Shown here: in pieces, positions 59,601-64,000 of the stretch
Layout: every line of letters starts with the position of its first letter
How positions within the stretch are numbered: position 1 is the stretch's first letter
NCBI GenBank assembly: GCA_032207245.1
Contig: CM063508.1
Coordinates: 95,069,539 to 95,133,538 of the forward strand
Origin: Pardosa pseudoannulata
Lineage: Eukaryota; Arthropoda; Arachnida; Araneae; Lycosidae
DNA: 64,000 nt
Direction: 5' to 3'
Notes under the pieces: model-generated
The model's database searches: none
What the model saw: the letters and a program-made list of their open reading frames with translations, nothing else
Told to the model about the DNA's origin: nothing
Made by a program: the position numbers and the translations under genes

Positions 59601-59822
59601 ATCAAGCATATGTGAGAATGGTTGGTTACCTTCGACTGCTTGTTTAGCAACTTTATATTTCTGCACGAGATTATCCCTGGAGTGAAGGCTACTTCGACTG
59701 CTCTTTCTTTCTGGAAGTGTCCTTGCAATGAACACATTTTTTAGAATATAAGGTAAAGGAGGTAACTTATAAGAAAAAGTTCGAGACAAATTATTTAACA
59801 TACGAACGGAAGGAGTAGACAT
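34082..59822 (-). CDS. NT5DC3: 5'-nucleotidase domain-containing protein, NT5DC2/NT5DC3 type (14 exons)
   Basis: This is a HAD-superfamily member of the IMP/GMP-type 5'-nucleotidase (5_nucleotid) family. Family enzymes hydrolyse nucleoside monophosphates, but the activity of NT5DC2/3 proteins is poorly established. Fourteen exons join without a phase clash into 519 codons plus TAA, close to family length. Visible motifs are the HAD motif I GFDYDYTL (nucleophile D94, D96), motif II LITNSPF (about 285-291), the motif III region ARKPKFF (317-323) and motif [13 protein letters not shown] (D378, D383). A C-terminal [18 protein letters not shown] block is typical of the family. The first ~37 residues have no acidic residue and are rich in Arg, Lys, Ser and Leu, fitting a mitochondrial presequence (inferred). 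CAG stands one base before the ATG, so an upstream non-coding or coding exon is possible. It cannot be told apart from NT5DC2 by sequence alone. Confidence 0.95.
34383..34945. mobile_element. Dispersed MITE, copy 1 (family pair with 60,683)
   Basis: The left end TTCTAGCAGTTTTGATGCCT plus CAGACAAGATGC and the right end GGGCTCTAGAGCCACCCGAC pair as loose inverted termini of the CAGGGCCGGCT type. A shared internal block AATAATGTTTCAGGCTTCC links it to the copy at 60,683-61,205. It is of hAT-like appearance with no coding. Confidence 0.6.
34472..34494. repeat. Short (AT)n tract inside the MITE
   Basis: A perfect AT run of about 23 bases. Confidence 0.9.
35544..35601. repeat. (AT)n microsatellite in intron 13
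   Basis: A perfect AT run of about 58 bases. Confidence 0.95.
36788..36846 (-). CDS. NT5DC3: NT5DC exon 13
   Basis: 59 nt; acceptor ACATTTCAG, donor GTATAC. It encodes [19 protein letters not shown] plus a split Arg codon, an acidic linker before the conserved C-terminal block. Confidence 0.9.
37200..37488. mobile_element. TTAA-flanked MITE, 289 bp
   Basis: TTAACACTAGATTGCC at the left end and GGCAATCTAGTGTTAA at the right are perfect inverted repeats. Just inside each end is the palindrome CAGTCAAAATGACTG (about 37,250 and 37,453), probably a subterminal binding motif. There is no coding inside. It is of piggyBac-like type, and a SINE-A/long-repeat fragment directly abuts its right end. 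Confidence 0.92.
37489..37710 (+). repeat. SINE-A tail plus long-repeat fragment, copy 3
   Basis: ATCAGCTTTAAGCTTTAG, then GTCCCAGTGTTTCAAAACAG and AAACCAAACTAAACTATATT, correspond to the SINE-A tail. The following TATGAAGTAACTTCAGAATT and AAAACTACGTCTTTCCCAAT match the 3' flank of the repeat at 11,313-11,455. It is a degraded member of the family in inverted position relative to the gene. Confidence 0.7.
39464..39550 (-). CDS. NT5DC3: NT5DC exon 12
   Basis: 87 nt, phase 0; acceptor CTTTTCAG, donor GTATGC. It encodes [20 protein letters not shown] and LQHLIEEMQ, a helical C-terminal part. Confidence 0.93.
40243..41207 (-). mobile_element. Tigger/pogo element, internally deleted, 965 bp
   Basis: CAGTGAAACCTATCTGAGTG (left) and the reverse complement of the right end, CAGTGAAACTTCTCCGAGCA, are Tigger-like terminal repeats flanked by TA on each side (40,241-40,242 and 41,208-41,209). 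On the minus strand it encodes only the N-terminal DNA-binding stub (40,500-40,688). The DDE catalytic part is deleted, so it can at most be mobilised in trans. Confidence 0.92.
40500..40688 (-). pseudogene. Tigger transposase N-terminal HTH stub
   Basis: 62 codons starting [20 protein letters not shown]. The order [17 protein letters not shown], then [15 protein letters not shown], is that of the psq/CENP-B-type helix-turn-helix at the N-terminus of pogo/Tigger transposases. It binds the terminal repeats in intact elements. Full-length family members have several hundred residues, so this is a fragment truncated by the internal deletion. Confidence 0.88.
41355..41495 (-). CDS. NT5DC3: NT5DC exon 11 (HAD motif IV)
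   Basis: 141 nt, phase 0 at both ends; acceptor CTCTACAG, donor GTAATA. It contains [13 protein letters not shown] and [10 protein letters not shown], the metal-binding motif IV and its neighbour. The Tigger element in the next intron begins only 148 bp past its donor. Confidence 0.95.
41496..43322 (-). other. Intron 10 of the NT5DC gene
   Basis: GT-AG intron of about 1.8 kb. Apart from the 80-bp TTAA hairpin at 42,524 I recognise nothing. Confidence 0.85.
42524..42603. mobile_element. Miniature TTAA hairpin element, 80 bp
   Basis: TTAACCTTTTCAGAGGGGCT pairs with AGCCCCTTTCAAAAGGTTAA, and an internal GGGACAGCATATGTCCC forms a second small palindrome. TTAA is at both limits. It could form one long hairpin. 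Confidence 0.8.
43323..43407 (-). CDS. NT5DC3: NT5DC exon 10
   Basis: 85 nt; acceptor TGTAATAG, donor GTAAGG. It encodes [20 protein letters not shown] and KKGCIYLE. Confidence 0.93.
43799..44894 (+). mobile_element. PiggyBac-like element, 1,096 bp, decayed
   Basis: The left end TTAAACCCTTTCGAGCC and the reverse complement of the right end, TTAACCCTTTCGCGACGG, share TTAA-CCCTTTCG. Both terminal regions are GC-richer and contain CATATG/CATGCG-type motifs. Inside, on the plus strand, is an acidic reading frame (see 44,304-44,511) resembling the acidic N-terminal part of piggyBac transposases. The catalytic core is absent. Confidence 0.7.
44304..44511 (+). pseudogene. Possible piggyBac transposase N-terminal remnant
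   Basis: From [13 protein letters not shown] the frame meets TAG, continues as [17 protein letters not shown], then shifts frame to [20 protein letters not shown] followed by [15 protein letters not shown] and a stop. A run of Asp/Glu/Ser is typical of the N-terminus of piggyBac-family transposases but is not diagnostic. The stop and frameshift show it is dead. Confidence 0.4.
46249..46350 (-). CDS. NT5DC3: NT5DC exon 9 (motif III region)
   Basis: 102 nt; acceptor TTTTTGTAG, donor GTATTT. It encodes [20 protein letters not shown] and [13 protein letters not shown]. The ARKPKFF Lys is the likely motif III residue. Confidence 0.95.
46483..46905 (-). mobile_element. SINE-A, split by a younger insertion
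   Basis: On the minus strand the tail and body (GGTTTGGTTTGAAGTACTAC, GGACCTACAGTTTAAGGCTG as read on plus) lie at 46,483-46,618. The head resumes at 46,877 (GGTACTGAAAGGCAGCATCC on plus) to about 46,905. It is well diverged from the copy at 19,726. Confidence 0.75.
46619..46876 (+). mobile_element. Poly-A retroposon nested in SINE-A
   Basis: CTTTGGTACTGAA occurs at 46,606-46,618 and again at 46,877-46,889, enclosing a segment that ends in an ~13-base A run. A 13-bp duplication plus poly-A indicates target-primed reverse transcription. The body (CCAGGGTACACCACTAGGAG, CTAAGAACTTAGCGGTTC) is most likely the 3' end of a LINE or an mRNA-like transcript. Its source family is not recognised. Confidence 0.8.
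47310..47412 (-). CDS. NT5DC3: NT5DC exon 8 (HAD motif II)
   Basis: 103 nt; acceptor TTTAACAG, donor GTAAGT. It encodes [20 protein letters not shown], then [18 protein letters not shown] is HAD motif II. Confidence 0.95.
47413..48781 (-). other. Intron 7 of the NT5DC gene
   Basis: GT-AG intron of about 1.4 kb; AT-rich, nothing recognised. Confidence 0.85.
48782..48839 (-). CDS. NT5DC3: NT5DC exon 7
   Basis: 58 nt; acceptor TTATACCAG, donor GTATGA. It encodes [19 protein letters not shown] plus the first base of a Gly codon. Confidence 0.93.
48840..50081 (-). other. Intron 6 of the NT5DC gene
   Basis: GT-AG intron of about 1.2 kb; AT-rich, nothing recognised. The plus-strand open frame at 49,856-50,119 crosses exon 6 antisense and is not a gene. 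Confidence 0.85.
50082..50213 (-). CDS. NT5DC3: NT5DC exon 6
   Basis: 132 nt, phase 0 at both ends; acceptor TATTCTAG, donor GTAAGG. It encodes [20 protein letters not shown], then [17 protein letters not shown] is strongly conserved in this family. Confidence 0.95.
51017..51700 (-). pseudogene. Jockey-type LINE RNase H and C-terminal ORF remnant
   Basis: The reading frame contains [15 protein letters not shown] (first Asp), [16 protein letters not shown] (Glu), [13 protein letters not shown] (second Asp), [20 protein letters not shown] (His and last Asp). These are the acidic catalytic positions of retroelement RNase H in order. A TAG at 51,407-51,409 interrupts it. Beyond a SINE insertion the frame resumes with [19 protein letters not shown], the usual C-terminal motif of Jockey ORF2. 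It is a dead copy. Confidence 0.88.
51106..51142 (-). mobile_element. 37-bp SINE-A tail insertion with perfect 13-bp TSD
   Basis: Only the SINE-A 3' end (GTGTGCAAAACAGTAGATCG, TAGTGCTCCAAACCAAA on the minus strand) is present. AACATCATCTGGG stands on both sides (51,093-51,105 and 51,143-51,155). It is an extreme 5'-truncated retroposition into the Jockey ORF. Confidence 0.93.
52497..52584 (-). CDS. NT5DC3: NT5DC exon 5
   Basis: 88 nt; acceptor CATGTAG, donor GTATGT. It encodes [20 protein letters not shown] and QEMIRGSSG. The last 12 bases GGATCTTCTGGA resemble the first 12 of exon 6. Confidence 0.93.
52915..53150. repeat. Dispersed repeat, copy 1 (pair with 58,150)
   Basis: It aligns with 58,150-58,365: CAATCTTGTGTAACGTTTCA, ACAAAAATATTGAAATTAAA, TTATATTTGAAAATGTACTT, GTTAAAATGCAGTACAGTAA all have counterparts in the same order. 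There is no coding. The class is unknown. Confidence 0.65.
53222..53965. repeat. 'CATGACTTTCC' repeat element
   Basis: Many copies of CATGACTTTCC and variants cluster at 53,222-53,282 and again at 53,856-53,965, where the sequence closes with CCAGGTGCGCGGAAACCATG. Ends made of repeated TTTCCATGACTTTCC ending in CAGG..GCGGAAACC are a recurrent arthropod MITE pattern; this assignment is from memory. The open frame at 53,854-54,042 (minus) is simply this repeat read through. Confidence 0.6.
54507..54562 (-). CDS. NT5DC3: NT5DC exon 4
   Basis: 56 nt; acceptor GTTTTCAG, donor GTATGT. It encodes [18 protein letters not shown] plus a split Arg codon. Confidence 0.95.
54563..55379 (-). other. Intron 3 of the NT5DC gene
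   Basis: GT-AG intron of about 0.8 kb; AT-rich, nothing recognised. Confidence 0.85.
55380..55454 (-). CDS. NT5DC3: NT5DC exon 3
   Basis: 75 nt, phase 0 at both ends; acceptor TTCTCCAG, donor GTTTGT. It encodes [19 protein letters not shown] and HYDNEK. The RGLHYD stretch is a family hallmark. Confidence 0.95.
55455..55941 (-). other. Intron 2 of the NT5DC gene
   Basis: GT-AG intron of about 0.5 kb; nothing recognised. The plus-strand open frame at 55,593-55,799 is noise. Confidence 0.85.
55942..56117 (-). CDS. NT5DC3: NT5DC exon 2 (HAD motif I)
   Basis: 176 nt; acceptor TTAATAG, donor GTATGA. It encodes [20 protein letters not shown] and the nucleophile motif GFDYDYTL, then [11 protein letters not shown]. 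It closes the split Val codon 65. Confidence 0.95.
56803..57756. mobile_element. TIR element of the 'GTATATTTCC..TATAAGC' type
   Basis: The left end GTATATTTCCAAATATAAGC and the reverse complement of the right end, GTATATTTCCATGTATAAGC, match closely. Similarity fades inward. The interior has no convincing transposase; open frames at 57,238-57,704 in several phases are low complexity. A CA microsatellite (57,686-57,699) lies near the right end. Confidence 0.6.
57835..58213. repeat. Tandem duplication, 189-bp period
   Basis: Two consecutive copies (57,835-58,023 and 58,024-58,213) share TTGAAAACAAGGTCTTCCTT, AGCTTAACCTGGTTTGAGCC and GAATTTTAATATTATGCACA, with a modest number of substitutions. 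The second copy runs straight into the dispersed repeat that is also found at 52,915. Confidence 0.88.
58150..58365. repeat. Dispersed repeat, copy 2
   Basis: The counterpart of 52,915-53,150. It ends near AATGTAATAGAGTAAACTAC and is followed by a C-run and CA microsatellite (58,381-58,402). Confidence 0.65.
59252..59286. repeat. Perfect 16-bp-arm hairpin in intron 1
   Basis: GCCAGACACAAATAGT and its exact reverse complement ACTATTTGTGTCTGGC are separated by AAA. A transcript would fold into a strong stem-loop 344 bases inside the first donor. It could be a minimal MITE scar; I see no further structure typical of a pre-miRNA. Confidence 0.85.
59630..59822 (-). CDS. NT5DC3: NT5DC exon 1 (codons 1-64 plus 1 base)
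   Basis: It starts [11 protein letters not shown] and ends ..KQAVE plus G, with donor GTAACC. The basic, Ser-rich N-terminus precedes the conserved domain. The bases before the ATG (ATATTTCAGT) contain a possible acceptor, so 5' UTR sequence may be spliced onto 59,823. Confidence 0.85.
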
Positions 59823-60682
59823 ACTGAAATATTATGATTACATACGCAGCTAAGCACCTCTAATATATAAATTTAAGGTTATATAAAGAGGGATTTACTG
59901 GAGAATTTTAAATAGAGTTAATTAATTTGCATTTGTTTGTAATGTCAGCAATTTTTCAGATCTGCGTTTATTGTAACCCGAGTACTTTTGTTAAATTATT
60001 CAGCATTTATCAATCACCGTGATAACATCACTAGCTATTCGTTACTTACAGCTCAGTAAAAACGTATTATTTTTTGGTACCCTGTGACCTATCCTGTGAC
60101 TGCCTGTGACCATAGAGTATCTGCCTGTGATTAGACAGGGGCATAGACTTGGTTATTTTGGTGATCCCTTTGGACGTTTGGGTTTTTTTCCCCAGAAATT
60201 GAGGCGTAAACATGGAAATATTATACTTCTAATTATTGCTGATCCAAAGTATATAGTAGGAGAGAGACAAAAAAATAAAAAAAAAATTATTTCTCATTTT
60301 TCTCTAACCTGTGACTGCACATTTTATGTTTCACCAGCGATTTAACAGTAACGCTCATCTCACGTGCATCAGGTAATTTGTATTTGCTTAAATAACATGG
60401 TCATCCAATATGATACAAGTTTTATTTTTCTTTCACCAGTTTTTAGCCGATAAAAATGAAAAATTTATTGTCATATTTTAAAGCTTCATACTTGTAATCA
60501 TGTCTTTGAATAAATTTCTTAAATTTCACATTTATATGATCATTTGGATAGTTAATCGTCTATGCCCTTTACTGTACTCAATTTGATTATTATAATAAAA
60601 TTGTTTTACTGTGATTGTAAGATTAACTTCTTTTGATTCTGTAAGAGAAGGATAATAATTTGTTTTTGTTAGTTTGTGAAAA
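59823..60682 (-). other. Upstream flank of the NT5DC gene with CCTGTGAC repeats
   Basis: CCTGTGAC occurs at about 60,081, 60,094, 60,103 and 60,308, with a CCTGTGAT variant near 60,124. A short GC-richer stretch surrounds them. Promoter or 5' UTR exons of the gene may lie here, but I see no decisive TATA box, initiator or donor. The plus-strand open frame at 60,106-60,345 has no recognised domain. Confidence 0.35.
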
Positions 60683-61205
60683 CCAGGGCCGGCTTCATCG
60701 ATTTTGCCTCCCTGAGAAATGACTCTCCGTAATGACAAGAACTACTGATAATAATAGATCAATTTGTTAAAAATACAAACCTATAAAGCTTGAATGGTTC
60801 TTGCAAACAAAAAATTTAGCGTATCAAAAAAGAAAAAAAACTCCTAAAAAACCATACAATAAACTAAAAGAAAACTTTCAAAAATAAACATAAAATCTAA
60901 AGTTTTTTTTCCAATTTTCAAGTAAACTCTCTGATTAAATTTTAAAAAATCAATTTGTTTGGATGAGAAAACAATCGAGCCTTTTAAAAATATATACTCG
61001 TTTAACAGATTTTGCTTTCAATGGACAACGTTTCAGTTAAATCTAGCAAAAAATAATTATGTTTCAGGCTTCCAAACTTTTGAGAGTTTTATTTTGTAGA
61101 ATATTCTTTTACAATTTTTTTTTTCCTTACAAAGTATTTTTCAAATTAAAGTCCAAATGTGTTTGGTTTGTCTAGCCCTAGGGCCACTCTTGCCAAGATT
61201 ATAAC
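60683..61205. mobile_element. Dispersed MITE, copy 2 (family pair with 34,383)
   Basis: The left end CAGGGCCGGCTTCATCGATT plus TTGCCTCCCTGAG and the right end TAGCCCTAGGGCCACTC are the counterparts of the copy in intron 13. AATTATGTTTCAGGCTTCC is the shared internal block. CAGGGCCGGC ends suggest a hAT-like MITE. Confidence 0.6.
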
Positions 61206-61690
61206 TATCAACTTCTTGTAACACAGTGAGTAATGAGATAAAATATACTGTTTAAAGCTGTTTGTGGTTGCCTACAAATATTTATTCAACAAAAGAAACA
61301 AAAACACGATATAAATAAAATTAACATTAGTAGGGGAAACCGGGGTAAAATGGTCCGCTTTTGTGAATTTTGAGTATTTACTCTTAAACTAATGATTTTT
61401 TTAATCCGAAAATATATATGCATATTACCTATATATTAGGCTTTATATTACACTCAGTCAAAACCAATTATTATAAATACTTTTTTTATTATAATTTTTT
61501 TAATAGCAAGTGACAAAGTGGACCATTTGACTCCGACACCGGGGTAAAATGGTCCATGGCATGGGGTGAAATGGACCGCAAAAAAATTTCTAAAGATAAC
61601 TTAAATGTATTACATTATTTAATAGTACAAAACATAAAATGTATTATGTTTATTTTCTATAGCTTCAATCTGTACATATAAAGCATAATA

Positions 61691-62107
61691 TTAGCGAATA
61701 TTGAAGTTAATGAATGATATACCAAAAGATTTGTGTGTTACTGAAAGTCTATTTTCTTGGGAAGCAGTAGGGTCTGGAAGATTCATTACAATATCTTGAA
61801 CATTTCTGAGCAATTCATCAACATTGTCAGGGAAAATTAACATATTTTGATTAGGTTTTTGCCTCATAAATTTCACAAGAACGTAATCTTCATCATTTTT
61901 TCCTGTTATTAAACCAACAAATTGAACCACTGTCTTTTTTGTCAAAAATTTAACCAAAACATACTTGCCAACTTTTAATTCATTATCAAAATTATATGAC
62001 ATATTTTCCAAATCACTTGAACTTTCTGATCCACATAATAAATTTTCTTTATTTGCTTTAAAATACACAGATTTATCATTTTTCTGCATCGTTATTAAGA
62101 CTAACAT
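61691..62107 (-). pseudogene. pogo transposase C-terminal fragment, part 2
   Basis: This 138-codon frame continues the same protein after a stop/frameshift zone: DNELKVGKYVLVKFLTKKTV, QFVGLITGKNDEDYVLVKFM, then MLIFPDNVDELLRNVQDIVM, NLPDPTA, and the terminal FGISFINFNIR. The 'GKYVLVKF..K..VQFVG' stretch is a small beta-barrel-like tail seen at the C-terminus of many arthropod pogo-like proteins. It has stayed open for its full length. Confidence 0.78.
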
Positions 62108-62242
62108 TTTTTCTAAACTCTTCCTAGCTTAAACTAAAGCAGCATTTTTCTATTTTAATTTTTTCTCTTCCTTCTCTTTGACATCTTTTTCAATCATCGT
62201 TTTCACTGGTGTATCAGTTAGAATTTTTGATGCACCCTTCTT

Positions 62243-62567
62243 TCATTTGTTTGTTGTCTTGCGCATACTAGCTTTTGCTAAGGGGCATAATTCAAAAGGT
62301 GATATTGTTTTCAATTGATGATTTCCACTTTGTACTGATTGTGATGTATTTGGTTGCTGATCATCTATGTTTACGCTTGATTGTTGATCACCTGTGCTTG
62401 TTTGACGATCAGTTGTACTCGGTAATTCAAAATCTGGTGACGGTTGATCAGTCACATATGATGAGAGATATTGAATATCCTCAAAGATGTTTTCATTGAA
62501 TGGCCATATATCTGTTACTTTCAATCCTGATTGCATGTTTTTTAAATTATCACACATAAAATCATTT
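62243..62567 (-). pseudogene. pogo transposase C-terminal fragment, part 1
   Basis: SGLKVTDIWPFNENIFEDIQ, then LSSYVTDQPSPDFE, a Ser/Thr/Gln-rich linker, and FELCPLAKASMRKTTNK before a TGA. Read through the TGA it continues KKGASKILTDTPVKTMIEKD and KEKEEKKLK to about 62,150. The 'G...TGIWPFN..IF' phrase and the 'RKTTNRKK' phrase characterise the region after the DDE domain in arthropod pogo-like transposases. The N-terminal two thirds is missing. Confidence 0.8.
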
Positions 62568-63000
62568 TAGAAAAGCATATGGGATACAGAAATTAAAAAA
62601 AAAAAAACACACAACCTAGAAAATGAACCATGGTCCATTTTACCCCATGTGTAATTCTGGCAAAAAGTGTCCAAAAAAAAAAATAACAAATTTTATATTA
62701 AATTGTTTTAGCTGCATTAAATATAATAATACATTATCTTAGCTCTTTATTGTGCAAAGTTAAATCCTCCAAATCACAATTCTTAAATGAAGAGAAGATA
62801 TGTTATGATGAAAATATTTACTTCTGACTACCACAAATCAACTTTCTAGAATAAAATGGCTCAATTGTCAGATAAACACACAATTACACATTCATTTTCA
62901 AGCCTGCAGTGCTGTCATTTATGTATCAAAGTATTAAATATTAAAAATAATAAATGAAATAAATAATAGGGGGTGGTCCATTTTACCCCGGCCTCCCCTA

Positions 63001-63496
63001 AGGCAAAATAGTGGTTCTAAAGTATAATTTAAATGAACCAATAAAAAATTAATAGAAACTGTGAGAAAAACTTTTTGACATGGTGTAATGCAGGGAAACG
63101 TTATATACCTATTAACAGAAAAATGAAACTAGAATGTGCAAATTGAATTTTTTTTTTGTGTGCATGTGTGCTTAAAAACTGATTATTTTTAGAAATATCT
63201 TATGCTTTTAACTTTACTTGTTATACATATCTTGGTTTCTAACTTTAAATTCTAGTTTTTATTAGATGTTTTCTCTATATATTATATGTCAAGATAATAA
63301 TCATAGATGCAACAGAATTAAAATTATTTTGATTTGGACATAGATAATGACAGCTAGTTAATAAAAAGGTTGTAATCCTTCAGATCTGCAGAATTCTAAG
63401 AGAAAATCAAAATTTTTAGTTATATGAGAGCCAATAATGTATGTTAGAATAATAGTGTGAAGATTTTTTCTAAATTATGCATACATGTGTAATACT
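63001..63496. other. AT-rich non-genic region
   Basis: Nothing recognised between the pogo element and the tandem duplication. Confidence 0.5.
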
Positions 63497-63688
63497 ATTC
63501 TTTATTAGTAAAAATAAACTAATGTCTATTTTGGTAAAGGAAAAATGTTTGAAAGGTAGATTAAATATATTTTATAAAAGAGGTTCTTCTCAATTCTTTA
63601 TTACTAAAAATAAACTAATGTCTATTTTGGTAAAGGAAAAATGTTTGAAAGGTAGATTAAATATATTTTATAAAAGAGGTTCTTCTCA
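63497..63688. repeat. Tandem duplication, 96-bp period, two copies
   Basis: ATTCTTTATTAGTAAAAAT.. at 63,497 recurs at 63,593 as ATTCTTTATTACTAAAAAT.., and the remaining ~85 bases of each unit (TAATGTCTATTTTGGTAAAG, AGGTAGATTAAATATATTTT) are identical. One mismatch in 96 indicates a recent event or an assembly/copy-number-variable site. The open frame across it merely repeats the same 32 residues. Confidence 0.95.
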
Positions 63689-64000
63689 ATTCTCTAAAAA
63701 TTCTCTATCAAGGATTTGAAGTCTGATATTAGTTGCATTTAAAGAATTAAAAATAGTACTATACCAATATTAAAGTCTCGTTTCTTTGTTATAAAAGTGT
63801 TTAAAATTGTTATTTCTTCAAATGGTTTTTAAGAATCCACATTTATTTTATTTTAATACATTTGCTGCTGATTATTGTACAGCCATTTTCCTTTGTGTTG
63901 ATCATATACTAATATGGCAAGAAGTGTGTTAAAGCAAATGATCATTGGATCCAAAATAAACTATTTAGTTCAATTATAAAACATTAAATTATATATTGTT
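63689..64000. other. AT-rich non-genic region
   Basis: Nothing recognised at the right edge of the window. Confidence 0.5.

Larger units (their letters stand above)
56118..59629 (-). other. Intron 1 of the NT5DC gene
   Basis: GT-AG intron of about 3.5 kb, the longest. It contains an unassigned region at 56,480-56,760 with AAAATAAAGTTTTAATTAG followed by TTGTGTCGTTCTCTTTCAG, possibly part of an LTR. It also has a TIR element, a 189-bp tandem duplication and a hairpin. Confidence 0.85.
61331..63000 (-). mobile_element. pogo-superfamily element, TA-flanked, 5' part of ORF deleted
   Basis: TAGGGGAAACCGGGGTAAAA (left) and the reverse complement of the right end, TAGGGGAGGCCGGGGTAAAA, are inverted repeats of at least 25 bp bounded by TA. 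The core motif GGGGTAAAATGGTCC occurs at 61,342 and 61,541, a variant (GGGGTGAAATGGACC) at 61,563, and inverted copies at 62,632 and 62,975, so both ends have subterminal repeats. On the minus strand the two ORF pieces inside match the C-terminal part of pogo-type transposases. The HTH and DDE portions are gone. Confidence 0.9.

Overview
The window is AT-rich animal nuclear DNA. It has one recognisable spliced gene with long introns, embedded in many kinds of decayed mobile elements. Intron-rich structure, tRNA-headed SINEs, a Jockey-type LINE, pogo/Tigger transposon remains, hAT-like and TTAA-flanked elements, and many AT microsatellites point to an arthropod. A chelicerate such as a spider is my guess, but the sequence does not prove it.

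Left part (about 1-22.3 kb): no host gene is supported. It is a transposon graveyard: an ~860-bp near-perfect palindrome, a 1.4-kb terminal-inverted-repeat element, two tRNA-derived SINE families (called SINE-A and SINE-B here) in many copies and both orientations, a hAT-type element with a near-perfect 8-bp target duplication, a possible solo LTR, an array of alternating A and B repeat modules at 15.9-18.7 kb, and several elements that start and end in TTAA (piggyBac-like target choice). Many are nested in or abut one another.

Middle part (about 22.3-34 kb): composition becomes more uniformly AT-rich and repeats thin out. I recognise only two hAT-like elements, a diverged pair of dispersed repeats and one microsatellite. 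Part of this may be the 3' flank or 3' UTR of the gene.

Right part (34,082-59,822, minus strand): a complete 14-exon gene for a HAD-superfamily 5'-nucleotidase domain-containing protein of the NT5DC2/NT5DC3 type. The joined reading frame is 519 codons plus stop, every intron has GT-AG ends, and all phases agree. Its introns carry TE remains: a Tigger element with an HTH-encoding stub, a Jockey RNase H/C-terminal fragment, TTAA elements, and a SINE interrupted by a poly-A-tailed insertion.

Far right (about 59.8-64 kb): the probable 5' flank of the gene, a second copy of a MITE also found in intron 13, a pogo-superfamily element with TA target duplication and repeated subterminal motifs that still encodes the C-terminal part of a transposase, and a very recent 96-bp tandem duplication.
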